DNA of 64,000 nt from Thiodiazotropha sp050305635 (GTDB lineage: Bacteria; Pseudomonadota; Gammaproteobacteria; Chromatiales; Chromatiaceae): assembly GCA_050305635.1 (NCBI GenBank), contig JBNLFS010000079.1, forward strand, positions 84,044 to 148,043, in the 5' to 3' direction. The notes beneath the pieces were generated by a model. It was not told the origin of the DNA, did no database searches, and saw only the letters and a program-made list of their open reading frames with translations. This document shows positions 18,020 to 26,167 of the stretch, piece by piece (position 1 is the stretch's first letter; each line of letters starts with the position of its first letter). Position numbers and translations under genes: made by a program.

Positions 18020-19090
18020 TCAAGCTGAAGCGTGATAGGGAAGACTCAATTCATGTACGGCATCGACAAACACTCCGGCATGTTCCGGATCGATCTCCGG
18101 GTGGATGCCGTGACCCAGATTGAAAACATGCCCGCTGCCCTGTCCGAAACTGGCCAGAACCTGGGCCACCTCTTCGCGGATCCTTTGCGGGGAAGCGTAC
18201 AGGGTACAGGGATCCAGATTGCCCTGTAAGGCGACCCGCTCACCCACCCGCCGCCGGGCGTCCGCCAGGTTCAGTGTCCAGTCGATTCCCAAGGCATCGC
18301 AGCCGGTATCGGCCATCTGCTCCAACCAAAGACTGCCTCCCTTGGTAAAAACAATAGTCGGAATCCGGCGTCCGTCCGACTCCTTCGTGAGACCCTGCAG
18401 GATCTGCTTCATGTAGTCGAGGGAGAACTGCTGATAGTGCTGCGGGGTCAGCACGCCGCCCCAGGTATCGAAGATCATTACCGCCTGGGCGCCCGCCTCG
18501 ATCTGGGCATTGAGATAATCCGTCACCGCCGTGGCGACCTTGCTCAGCAGACGGTGCATCAAGTCCGGACGATCGAACATCATGCCCTTCACCTTGGAGA
18601 AGTTTTTCGTCCCGCCCCCCTCCACCATGTAGGTGGCTAGGGTCCAGGGACTGCCACTGAAACCGATCAGCGGGACCCGCCCGTCGAGCTCCCTGCGAAT
18701 GGTGCTGACCGCATCCATGACATACCCCAAATCCTGGCGCATATCCGGCAGCCCCAGGGCATCCACGGCGGCCTCATCGCTGACCGGCCGTTCAAAGTGC
18801 GGCCCTTCGCCCTCGGCGAAATAGAGACCCAATCCCATGGCGTCGGGGACGGTGAGAATATCCGAGAACAGGATGGCGGCGTCCAGGGGATATCGTTCCA
18901 GGGGTTGCAGCGTCACTTCACAGGCCAGTTCCGGATTGCGGCACAGGTCCATGAAACTGCCCGCCTTGGTACGCGTCGCCCGGTACTCCGGCAGATAGCG
19001 TCCGGCCTGTCGCATCATCCACACCGGGGTCATATCGACGGGTTCGCGCATCAGAGCGCGTAAAAAGCGGTCATTTTTCAGTGGCGTCAC
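18020..19090 (-). CDS. hemE: Uroporphyrinogen decarboxylase
   Basis: 356 residues. The enzyme decarboxylates the four acetate side chains of uroporphyrinogen III to give coproporphyrinogen III in heme synthesis. The signature RQAGRYLPEYR near residue 27, the FSDILTVPDAMG stretch with the catalytic Asp near 83, and FSGSPWTLATYMVEGG near 145 are intact. The C-terminal FNLGHGIHPEIDPEH is typical. Translation begins with GTG at 19090, with AAAGGA about nine bases before. It forms a two-gene unit with the dehydrogenase downstream. Confidence 0.96.
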   Translation of the reverse strand: MTPLKNDRFLRALMREPVDMTPVWMMRQAGRYLPEYRATRTKAGSFMDLCRNPELACEVTLQPLERYPLDAAILFSDILTVPDAMGLGLYFAEGEGPHFERPVSDEAAVDALGLPDMRQDLGYVMDAVSTIRRELDGRVPLIGFSGSPWTLATYMVEGGGTKNFSKVKGMMFDRPDLMHRLLSKVATAVTDYLNAQIEAGAQAVMIFDTWGGVLTPQHYQQFSLDYMKQILQGLTKESDGRRIPTIVFTKGGSLWLEQMADTGCDALGIDWTLNLADARRRVGERVALQGNLDPCTLYASPQRIREEVAQVLASFGQGSGHVFNLGHGIHPEIDPEHAGVFVDAVHELSLPYHASA

Positions 19091-19316
19091 GGAAGAGATC
19101 CTTTAGCAGCATTTTTTGGTATAAAGAACCGCTGATTGTACACGCAAAAGCGACCCGCTTCTGTACACCCTGCGAACCACTGGCGGGGGATCCGCACGGG
19201 GCGCCTTTTGGAACCCCGGGGCACGGGAAAATCTCCGCAGACCCCGCAATGTTGGATCATATGACCAAGCATCCGTTAATGAAGTTGAATCGTTCTTTCT
19301 ATTCCGCGCGCCGACC

Positions 19317-20252
19317 ATGACTAAAATCAAGCAGATCATCCTCTCCAAAAAAGATGCCCTGGCCAGCGCCATCGGCGAGCCCCTGTCGAAGCTGGCCGGT
19401 CTGTGCGTGCCCGCATGGCACGACCCGGACGCTCTGGACGAGGTGCTGAAACAGCACATCGAGGAGATCACCCAGTGTGAGTTTCTCTACGCCTGGGATC
19501 TGCAAGGCCGGGAGATCTCCTCTTTGATCAGCCCCGAGTCCCGGGATTCCGATTGGCGGGGCAGAGATCTGTCGAACCGTCCCTATCTGAAGAATAATCT
19601 GCCCTTCAAGGGCATCATGCTGTCATCGGTCTATCACAGCCAGTTTTCCAACCGGGAGTGTGTCACGGCCCTGCAGGCGGTCCGGGATAACGACAAACTC
19701 ATGGGATTCATCGCGGCGGACTTCTCCCTGGACAAACTCGCCGATAGCAACGATGGGGTCGAGCGTCTGCCGAAGTGGCAGCAATTCAAGGGGGACCCCG
19801 CGGTCAGGGGTCAACTGTTCATGCAGCAGAGGATTCAGAGCCGTCTCGACGAGCGCATCGATTCGGTCAACAACACAGTCTACGACCTGCTCACCGAGCA
19901 TGGGATTTTTCACTGCAAGATCCACTACTCCAGTGGACGCTGCTCGTTCTGGCAGATGGAGGATCCCTATACCTATCACATCCATGGCGTCGAAGAGATC
20001 ATCGATCCGGATATCGTACTGGCCTATCCACTGCATCCCTATCCGGACCGCGCCAAAATCACCCGGGAGCAGTTGCGTCAGATCCTCGACCAGTTCAAGG
20101 CATTGCGCTTCGCCGACGAAACCATCTACCTGCGCAGTGCATCGATCAACATCATGAACGGGATGCTGGGTTTGACCTTCTCCTGTGACGGTTCCCACTA
20201 CATGCCGGTGGAGGAGTTTCTCGAAAAAAGCCTCAACTTCTGGTTCGGCTGA
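19317..20252 (+). CDS. Soluble PDC (dCache-like) sensor-domain protein
   Basis: 311 residues without a signal peptide or transmembrane helix. Residues about 30-140 resemble a PDC/Cache ligand-binding fold: a long N-terminal helix, then LYAWDLQGREISSLISPE, DWRGRDLSNRPYLKNNLPFKGIMLSSVY and a strand pair with DNDKLMGFIAADFSLDKL. PDC domains normally sit outside the membrane in chemoreceptors and kinases, so a cytoplasmic stand-alone copy is unusual. The C-terminal half (150-311) has CKIHYSSGRCSFWQMEDPYTYHIHG and no motif I recognise. It is convergent with the ODP gene. Ligand and output are unknown. Confidence 0.7.
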   Translation: MTKIKQIILSKKDALASAIGEPLSKLAGLCVPAWHDPDALDEVLKQHIEEITQCEFLYAWDLQGREISSLISPESRDSDWRGRDLSNRPYLKNNLPFKGIMLSSVYHSQFSNRECVTALQAVRDNDKLMGFIAADFSLDKLADSNDGVERLPKWQQFKGDPAVRGQLFMQQRIQSRLDERIDSVNNTVYDLLTEHGIFHCKIHYSSGRCSFWQMEDPYTYHIHGVEEIIDPDIVLAYPLHPYPDRAKITREQLRQILDQFKALRFADETIYLRSASINIMNGMLGLTFSCDGSHYMPVEEFLEKSLNFWFG

Positions 20253-20279
20253 GACACTCTGATAGACACCGACACACGG

Positions 20280-20355
20280 GCCGTACCTGAGTACGGCACC
20301 TTGTGTATGTCATGAAATGAGACTGAGTCGAGAATGCCGGAAGGGGTATCCGGCA
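20280..20355. terminator. Two hairpins between convergent genes
   Basis: GCCGTAC-CTGA-GTACGGC (20280-20297) and TGCCGGA-7 nt-TCCGGCA (20335-20355) are perfect 7-bp stems in the 115-bp gap between the PDC gene and the convergent ODP gene. Neither has a clear T-tract. Confidence 0.35.
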
Positions 20356-20367
20356 GAGGAATCCGGT

Positions 20368-21126
20368 TCAGGGCACCCGGTAGTTGGCCTGGGTTACCAG
20401 GTCTACGCCACATTCCAGGTTTTCAATCCAGTCGATGAACTCCTTGACCGCTTTCTTGCCCACGAAGGCACGCCCATGCTGGGGCACGATCATATCGATA
20501 TCGAGCTGCCGAACCATGTTGGCCCACAGACGGCAGACCTTGTTCGAATTCATATAACGCCGATGGAAACCCTCCATATAGGGCATGATTTCCGACAGCT
20601 TGCGGATTGGAGCATTCAGATCGCCCGGAGGCAGATTGGCGCCCAGGTCACCTGAGAACAGAATCCGACTGAGCGGATCGTAGAACTGGAAGTTGCCTTC
20701 GGCGTGCAGAAAGTGCGCCGGCAGGGCTTTCAGACGGATGTTGCCGAGCTGTAGGTTGGTCCCTTCGTCCGGAATCGGCACGACCCGGTCGACCAGCCGG
20801 CCCGGGCGGGTAAAGTGGGGAATGAAACGTTCCCACAAAGCCGGCACCACCACCTTGCAGTCGGTGCCCACCAGCCATTTGTTAACCGAAGCCACGATGT
20901 CGGGATCCTGATGGGACGCCACCACATAGTCCAGCTTCTTCACGTTCATGTAATCGCTGATTGCCATGAACAGACGGGAGTAGGTCAGTTCGCCACCCGG
21001 ATCGATGAGGGCTGCGTGCTGGTGATCGTAGATAAGAAACTGATTGGCCTGCACTGCTTCGCCGGAAACCAGATCCCTGAATGCCACGCAAATGTGGCTA
21101 CCGTTATTGAATAACTCAACTGACAT
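20368..21126 (-). CDS. ODP-type oxygen-binding di-iron protein (metallo-beta-lactamase fold)
   Basis: 252 residues. This is a flavodiiron-like beta-lactamase domain without the flavodoxin partner. Metal ligands are visible in SHQDPD near residue 79 (HxDxD in place of HxExD), AHFLHAEG near 145, SGDLG near 165 and PQHGRAF near 227. Proteins of this layout (ODP in spirochetes) bind O2 at a di-iron site and can act in aerotaxis or O2 sensing; FprA-like NO or O2 reduction needs an electron donor. No chemotaxis gene is nearby. The neighbouring PDC protein may be a functional partner, but the two genes are convergent, so this is conjecture. Confidence 0.82.
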   Translation of the reverse strand: MSVELFNNGSHICVAFRDLVSGEAVQANQFLIYDHQHAALIDPGGELTYSRLFMAISDYMNVKKLDYVVASHQDPDIVASVNKWLVGTDCKVVVPALWERFIPHFTRPGRLVDRVVPIPDEGTNLQLGNIRLKALPAHFLHAEGNFQFYDPLSRILFSGDLGANLPPGDLNAPIRKLSEIMPYMEGFHRRYMNSNKVCRLWANMVRQLDIDMIVPQHGRAFVGKKAVKEFIDWIENLECGVDLVTQANYRVP

Positions 21127-21335
21127 AATGATACGACTCAGTAAGTGAAACTAGACTGGTAATGGTTGGATTCATCCTTGACTGTGGTTAACGGCTGTTA
21201 GCGACCTGAATCGCAATTTCTTTACCAAACCGCAGTATATTACAAATAACCCAGGCTGATTAACAGTTGCCATGACTTAAATTCCCCATCCGGAACCCAC
21301 GTATCGCGCAGTAAACCTCACATTTTTACCCTGTC

Positions 21336-22052
21336 ATGCCAGAGACTCATCCTCAAGCACCCCATTTCACCCACGCCTGGGATCTCACACCCAGTGAAGC
21401 CCGCGCCCTGCAGGAACGCCTTAGAGACCAGGTTGTCCGGCGGGACACGTTGGGTGCATTGCACACCGTGGCCGGGACGGATGTGGGATTCGACCAATCC
21501 GGGCGCATCACCCGGGCCGCGGTGGCGGTCCTCGACTACCCTGGGCTGAATCTCACGGAACAGACCATCGCACAGTGTCCCACCCGCTTTCCTTACATAC
21601 CGGGGCTGCTCTCGTTTCGTGAAATTCCCGCACTGCTGGATGCCCTGGCGCAGTTGCATCAACCTCCCGACCTGTTGCTCTGTGACGCTCAGGGGATTGC
21701 CCATCCGAGACGCTTCGGCCTGGCCTGTCATCTGGGCGTGCTCACCGGCATCGCCACCATCGGTGTAGCCAAGTCACGACTGATCGGTCATCACCCACCG
21801 CTTGCGCAGGAAAAGGGTTGTTGGGTTCCCCTGTGGGATGGGGATGAACGGATTGGCGCGGTGGTGCGCACCCGCACCGGGGTGCAGCCACTCTATGTCT
21901 CCGTGGGACACCGGGTCAGTCTCGAGACCGCGGTGGAGATTGTGCTTGCCTGCACCGGCCGCTACCGCCTGCCTGAAACCACCCGTGCGGCGCACCGGCT
22001 TGCCTCGGTGGACAAGCAGGCGGTATCACGGATGATGGATGGATCCAACTGA
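21336..22052 (+). CDS. nfi: Endonuclease V
   Basis: 238 residues, similar to E. coli Nfi (223). The enzyme cuts the second phosphodiester 3' to deaminated adenine (hypoxanthine) in DNA. Signatures are VAGTDVGF near residue 46 (catalytic Asp), YIPGLLSFRE near 86 (the PYIP wedge with the catalytic Glu), LLCDAQGIAHPRRFGLACHLG near 112 and GVAKSRLIG near 143. It stands alone, transcribed away from the ODP gene across a 209-bp gap. Confidence 0.95.
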   Translation: MPETHPQAPHFTHAWDLTPSEARALQERLRDQVVRRDTLGALHTVAGTDVGFDQSGRITRAAVAVLDYPGLNLTEQTIAQCPTRFPYIPGLLSFREIPALLDALAQLHQPPDLLLCDAQGIAHPRRFGLACHLGVLTGIATIGVAKSRLIGHHPPLAQEKGCWVPLWDGDERIGAVVRTRTGVQPLYVSVGHRVSLETAVEIVLACTGRYRLPETTRAAHRLASVDKQAVSRMMDGSN

Positions 22053-22126
22053 CATTCCCCGGTCGTGCTCGCCCGGCGAAAGCGGGAGAATCATCGCAGC
22101 CAACGGCCGCGAAAAACCTGCTTGAG

Positions 22127-22522
22127 TTAAGCGTTACGGATATGCTCGATGTAGCGTGGCCGGTCTTCCATGTCCAGCCGGACACCTTCCGCCCAGGCCT
22201 TGAGGGGTTGCTGATCCTGGATCTTCAGATCGCAACGGGCACGCCCATGACTGTCCAGGGGGATGGGAATCATGTCACGGTAGGTGTAGACGTTCTCACC
22301 CACGTCACCCCCTTCGCAGATGCAGGGACAACGGGGTAATTCACCTTCCGGTTCCGCATTTTCGAAAATCAATGCTCCGGCCTGCCACCAGCGGGTGCGC
22401 TCTTCCGAGCCGCTCATGGTCTTGATGATGATGACCCGGGAAAAACGGATCGTGAGCGTACCGCCTTCGAATACAACCGCTTCGATTTCACTGCCGGGCA
22501 GATCGATAGTGCTGGAGTCCAT
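22127..22522 (-). CDS. Conserved protein of unknown function
   Basis: 131 residues, soluble, probably beta-rich in the first 45 residues (EIEAVVFEGGTLTIRFSRVIIIKTM). A central CPCICEGG cluster near 64 has three cysteines in a short span and could bind a metal. The chain ends in a charged helix (LDMEDRPRYIEHIRNA). I do not recognise the family. It lies between nfi (convergent) and ntrC (same strand, 217 bp downstream) without an evident operon link. Base composition is that of the neighbours. Confidence 0.65.
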   Translation of the reverse strand: MDSSTIDLPGSEIEAVVFEGGTLTIRFSRVIIIKTMSGSEERTRWWQAGALIFENAEPEGELPRCPCICEGGDVGENVYTYRDMIPIPLDSHGRARCDLKIQDQQPLKAWAEGVRLDMEDRPRYIEHIRNA

Positions 22523-22739
22523 AATGCTTACCTACAACTTCAATGCCTGATGAGTCGGCAGACTGATATTGGCTTGAACCTCTCGGTATCGATGATACAT
22601 GCCCGTGAATCAGTCACCGGTTCCGACCCCGCATCTTACCCTCATGAAGCGAACCGGCAAAAGCGCAGAATCCACACAGTTCATGCCGCTATCGATATCG
22701 CACGTCGCTCAGCGGAATCGGGCAAGGCAGCGCCGTGGT

Positions 22740-24146
22740 TCAGATATCCTCCAGTCCCAGCTCCTTGATTTTACGGGTCAGGGTATTGCGTCCCCAGCCC
22801 AGCAGTCTTGCCGCATCCTGACGTTTGCCGGCGGTGTATTCGAGGGCGGTCTCGATCATGATGGTTTCGAAATCGGGTTCCGCTTCGTTGAGTATGCCTT
22901 CGTTACCCTCCTGCAAGCGGGCCTTGACCCAGCGACGCAACAGTTGCCGCCAGTCATCCGGGTGAGACTGGCTGGTCTCGGTCTCCTTCAGCTCAGTGGG
23001 CAGATCGTCGATATGGATCTCCTGCCCGGACGCCATCACGGTGAGCCAACGGGCGGTGTTCTCCAGTTGCCGCACATTACCCGGCCACTCCAGTTGCGCC
23101 AGATAGCGCTCAGCTTCCGGCAGCAGCAGCTTGCTTTCGACCGCCAGTTCTTCCGCGGCCGATTTGAGAAAATGTTTCAGCAGCAGTGGAATGTCCTCGC
23201 GGCGTTGTCTTAGCGCAGGAAGATGGATACGAATGACATTCAAACGATGAAACAGGTCCTCGCGAAACGAGCCCTGTTTCACCAGTCCCTCAAGATGCTG
23301 ATGGGTCGCTGCGATGATGCGCACATCCACCTTGATCGGTTCATGACCGCCGACCCGGTAAAACTCCCCATCGGCCAGTACACGCAGCAGACGGGTCTGC
23401 AGTTCCGCCGGCATGTCACCGATCTCATCGAGAAACAGGGTGCCGGTATCCGCCTGCTCGAATCGGCCCACTCGGCGACTCTGGGCACCGGTGAAGGCAC
23501 CGCGTTCGTGACCGAAGAGTTCCGACTCCATCAAGTCCTTCGGAATCGCCGCCATGTTGAGCGCAATGAACGGCCCGCTGGCGCGGCTGCTGTGCCGGTG
23601 CAGGGCCTGCGCCACCAGTTCCTTACCGGTACCGGACTCACCGTTGATCAGCACCGTGATGTTCGACCGGGCCAGACGACCGATGGCGCGAAACACCTCC
23701 TGCATGGCAGGGGCTTCGCCAATGATCTCCTTGGCCCGTTCCTTGTCCTGAAAGTCGCTTTTATCCTCGACGGTCTTCTGCTGACGGCAGGCCCGACGGA
23801 TCTGTTGAACCGCATCGTCCACGTCGAAGGGCTTCGGCAGATATTCGAAGGCGCCGCCATGATAGGCGGAGACCGCACTCTCAAGATCCGAGTGCGCCGT
23901 CATGATAATCACCGGAAGCGTCGGGTAGCGGGCATGCAGGAGTTCAAGCAACTCCAGTCCGTCCATCCCGGGCATCCGGATATCGGAGACGATGACATCG
24001 GGCTGACCCTTGTCGAGGGAGCTCAGAACCTTGTCCGCGCTCTCGAAACTGGTCACTTCCATTTCCGCTTTTTCCAGGGTCTTCTCCAGTACCCATCGAA
24101 TCGAGCGATCGTCATCGATCACCCAAACTCGGCATGCTCTATCCAT
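22740..24146 (-). CDS. ntrC: Nitrogen regulation response regulator NR(I), NtrC
   Basis: 468 residues. The receiver domain (1-120) has VIDDDRSIRW, phospho-acceptor Asp in IVSDIRMPG near 54 and Lys in YLPKPF near 104. The sigma-54 activator AAA+ domain has Walker A GESGTGKELVAQ near 169, the GAFTGAQSRRVGRFEQADTGTLFLDEI loop near 217 (GAFTGA contacts sigma-54) and the R-finger region. A C-terminal Fis-type helix-turn-helix ends KRQDAARLLGWGRNTLTRKIKEL. It activates nitrogen-assimilation promoters when phosphorylated by NtrB. It overlaps ntrB by 8 bp. Confidence 0.97.
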   Translation of the reverse strand: MDRACRVWVIDDDRSIRWVLEKTLEKAEMEVTSFESADKVLSSLDKGQPDVIVSDIRMPGMDGLELLELLHARYPTLPVIIMTAHSDLESAVSAYHGGAFEYLPKPFDVDDAVQQIRRACRQQKTVEDKSDFQDKERAKEIIGEAPAMQEVFRAIGRLARSNITVLINGESGTGKELVAQALHRHSSRASGPFIALNMAAIPKDLMESELFGHERGAFTGAQSRRVGRFEQADTGTLFLDEIGDMPAELQTRLLRVLADGEFYRVGGHEPIKVDVRIIAATHQHLEGLVKQGSFREDLFHRLNVIRIHLPALRQRREDIPLLLKHFLKSAAEELAVESKLLLPEAERYLAQLEWPGNVRQLENTARWLTVMASGQEIHIDDLPTELKETETSQSHPDDWRQLLRRWVKARLQEGNEGILNEAEPDFETIMIETALEYTAGKRQDAARLLGWGRNTLTRKIKELGLEDI

Positions 24147-25209
24147 CTACCTGCTCCAAGGGAAGTAAAACTCTAAACACGGTTTCACCGGGTTTACTGG
24201 TAAATTCGATCAATCCCTGGTGACGATTGATCAGTGTCTGTGATATCGACAGCCCCAGGCCCATGCCATCGCTGCCCGATACCAGGGGAAAAAACACCCG
24301 CTCCTGCAGTTCCGGCGGAATGCCCGGACCGTTGTCGGTGATCTCTATTGAGACCACCAAACGATGGCGGATGTTGCCAATGGTGAACTGTCGGAGGATT
24401 CGACTGTTGATACCCAACACCCCGTTGGGACCGGCTGCGCGTACCCCGTTCCGGATAATGTTGAGAAAGGCCTGGATCAACTGATCCATGTCGCCGGTCA
24501 GATTCGGGATACTCGGGTCGTAGTTCTTCGTAATCACCAGATCGGCGCCGGCCTCCGCCTTCGCCAGGCTGCACACCCGCTCCAGAACCTGATGGACGTT
24601 CACCGGTTTCATCTCAGGAATCCGGTTGGGACCCAGCATGTTGTTCACCAGGTTCTGCAGACGATCGGCCTCTTCGATGATGATCTGGGTGTATTCCTTC
24701 AGGGACTCATCGGGCAGCTCCCGTTCCAGAAGCTGTGCGGCGCCGCGTAAACCACCCAGGGGATTCTTGATTTCATGAGCCAGACCCCTGACCAGGGCGC
24801 GACTCGCCTGGTTGCGAGCGAGAATCTGCTCTTCCCGGGTGATACGCAACTGTCGATCGACCTGTTGTATCTCCACCAGAAACTCATTGATGTACTGACC
24901 CGAACGGACCGGTATCACGGTACAGTCCACCGTGATCTCCCGGTTTTCCTGGAGCTGCAACTGGTGTTCCCGCTCCGTGAAGGGTTGTCCGGTTTCAAGG
25001 GAGCGCATGAGGTTGGTTTGTACGATATCTCCGGAACAGTGGATTAATTCACTGGCCTGAGTGCCTATCATCTTACGTGCGCTCACACCGAACAGCATCT
25101 CAGCTGAAGAGTTGATATAGAGCAGGTTAAATTCGCGGTCAAAGAGCAGGATGGCCGTGCTCAGGTTTTCGAGGACCCGCCGCTCCATATTGGTCTTGGT
25201 TGGATTCAT
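24139..25209 (-). CDS. ntrB: Nitrogen regulation sensor kinase NR(II), NtrB
   Basis: 356 residues, soluble as expected for NtrB. The PAS domain (10-120) carries LSTAILLFDREFNLLYINSSAE. The H-box is GLAHEIKNPLGGLRGAAQLL near residue 140, followed by the N-box NIIRNGVRAA near 240 and the ATP lid EITDNGPGIPPELQ and GMGLGLSIS. In the family it phosphorylates NtrC under nitrogen limitation and dephosphorylates it when bound by PII. It is the first gene of an ntrBC unit, and a perfect NtrC-type palindrome lies 179 bp upstream, suggesting autoregulation. Confidence 0.96.
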   Translation of the reverse strand: MNPTKTNMERRVLENLSTAILLFDREFNLLYINSSAEMLFGVSARKMIGTQASELIHCSGDIVQTNLMRSLETGQPFTEREHQLQLQENREITVDCTVIPVRSGQYINEFLVEIQQVDRQLRITREEQILARNQASRALVRGLAHEIKNPLGGLRGAAQLLERELPDESLKEYTQIIIEEADRLQNLVNNMLGPNRIPEMKPVNVHQVLERVCSLAKAEAGADLVITKNYDPSIPNLTGDMDQLIQAFLNIIRNGVRAAGPNGVLGINSRILRQFTIGNIRHRLVVSIEITDNGPGIPPELQERVFFPLVSGSDGMGLGLSISQTLINRHQGLIEFTSKPGETVFRVLLPLEQVDG

Positions 25210-25369
25210 GGCATCTACTTAGCAATAAACGCACCAAAAAATATCTATGTCTGTCGGCATTCCATGCTTTCGGAGGCGAATCACCAAATCACCCGGAAAT
25301 GCCCTCAACGTAAGAAGCTTTCAGCGATCGAGGTCAGCCACAGGTGAAACGAACCGGTGTGGGGTTGCG

Positions 25370-25385
25370 AAACGACACCCTATGC
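25370..25385 (-). promoter_or_regulatory. Candidate sigma-54 -24/-12 element for ntrB
   Basis: On the minus strand, AGGGTGTCGTTTCGCA has the essential GG and GC separated by 10 bases, but few other matches to TGGCAC-N5-TTGC. It lies immediately downstream of the NtrC palindrome. A sigma-70 promoter repressed by NtrC, as at E. coli glnL, is an equal alternative. Confidence 0.3.
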
Positions 25386-25387
25386 AT

Positions 25388-25404
25388 TGCACTATTATAG
25401 TGCA
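25388..25404. promoter_or_regulatory. NtrC-binding palindrome upstream of ntrBC
   Basis: TGCACTATTATAGTGCA is a perfect inverted repeat TGCACT-N5-AGTGCA, differing from the NtrC consensus TGCACC-N5-GGTGCA only by a compensated pair. It lies 179 bp before the ntrB ATG. It supports autogenous control of ntrBC. Confidence 0.65.
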
Positions 25405-25549
25405 TTGCTGCGCTTCGCTGGTGACCTTCACAGACTTACCAGACCCATCGGACGGCTCACAGGGTATATACCCCATGCCGACAATCGGCCGGGCCCGGTG
25501 AAACAGATCAGGGATTCAGAAGCGTGGACTGATCGCACCGTGAGGTGGG

Positions 25550-26053
25550 TTATTCGAGGGCTTCCTGGCGCAGGTTGAAACTGATGCTGGGAGATTGGCG
25601 CAACACCGTACCCTCTTGATCCCGGAGTTCGGCTTTCAGGGTATGGCTGCCTCTCACCAGATTCTGCAGTACGAGTTGGGTGGTTTTGATGGCGGTTTTA
25701 AGTTGAGTGCCATCGACGTAGAGATAGATTTCATGTCCTTGCGCCAGGGGAGGCGTCAGGGAGATACCCACGGATACGGAGGAATCCGCACTGCGAATGG
25801 TTTCATTGTTGGTGGGTTGGACGATCTCGAAAGCGGTATATTCACCGGTCGCTTCCGCGGATGACGGTGCGTTCAGCTGTTCCGGATTCAATGCGCTTTT
25901 CTTCTGTTCGTCCGAGACCCGAATGCGTTCCGCCCCGGGCTGATAGTTCTCGGAATAGATCACTTCCCCTTCGCTGGTGACCCACTTATAGACATCACGG
26001 GCCAGCAGGGGTTGTGAAAGCAGAAGGATCATCAACAGGACGAGTATGCGCAT
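25550..26053 (-). CDS. DUF4124 domain exported protein
   Basis: I start at ATG 26053 (167 residues) because a signal peptide follows directly (MRILVLLMILLLSQPLLA); the frame is open to 26104. The mature N-terminus RDVYKWVTSEGEVIYSENY is the DUF4124 motif. A second beta-rich region (about 75-160) has FEIVQPTNNETIRSADSSVSVGISLTPPL and VRGSHTLKAELRDQEGTV, an Ig-like sandwich pattern often seen after DUF4124 in proteins encoded beside ntrBC and glnA. It is probably periplasmic. It lies between glnA and ntrB on the same strand, separated from glnA by a terminator. Function is unknown. Confidence 0.82.
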   Translation of the reverse strand: MRILVLLMILLLSQPLLARDVYKWVTSEGEVIYSENYQPGAERIRVSDEQKKSALNPEQLNAPSSAEATGEYTAFEIVQPTNNETIRSADSSVSVGISLTPPLAQGHEIYLYVDGTQLKTAIKTTQLVLQNLVRGSHTLKAELRDQEGTVLRQSPSISFNLRQEALE

Positions 26054-26102
26054 AGGCCAAGCATAGTCAGGGTTTAGCATGCAAACAAGCGATGCAGTTC
26101 TC

Positions 26103-26132
26103 AAAAAATACGCCTCCCCGGTCGGGGAGGCG
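26103..26132 (-). terminator. Intrinsic terminator of glnA
   Basis: On the minus strand a perfect 9-bp stem CGCCTCCCC/GGGGAGGCG (26111-26119, 26124-26132) with a 4-nt loop is followed by TATTTTTT. It begins 36 bp after the glnA stop and is a textbook Rho-independent terminator. Confidence 0.88.
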
Positions 26133-26167
26133 TCACTCTACTCAAGTCTCTGGGCGAGTCAACCCGA

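Larger units (their letters stand above)
25210..25549. other. Control region upstream of ntrBC
   Basis: 340 bp without a credible gene. It holds the NtrC-type palindrome 25388-25404 and, next to it, a GG-N10-GC pair on the minus strand. The rest shows nothing I can name. Confidence 0.5.

Noticed and set aside
22750..24176. 317- and 204-codon plus-strand frames opposite ntrC
   Set aside because: They are antisense shadows of ntrC, which has intact receiver, AAA+ and Fis domains.
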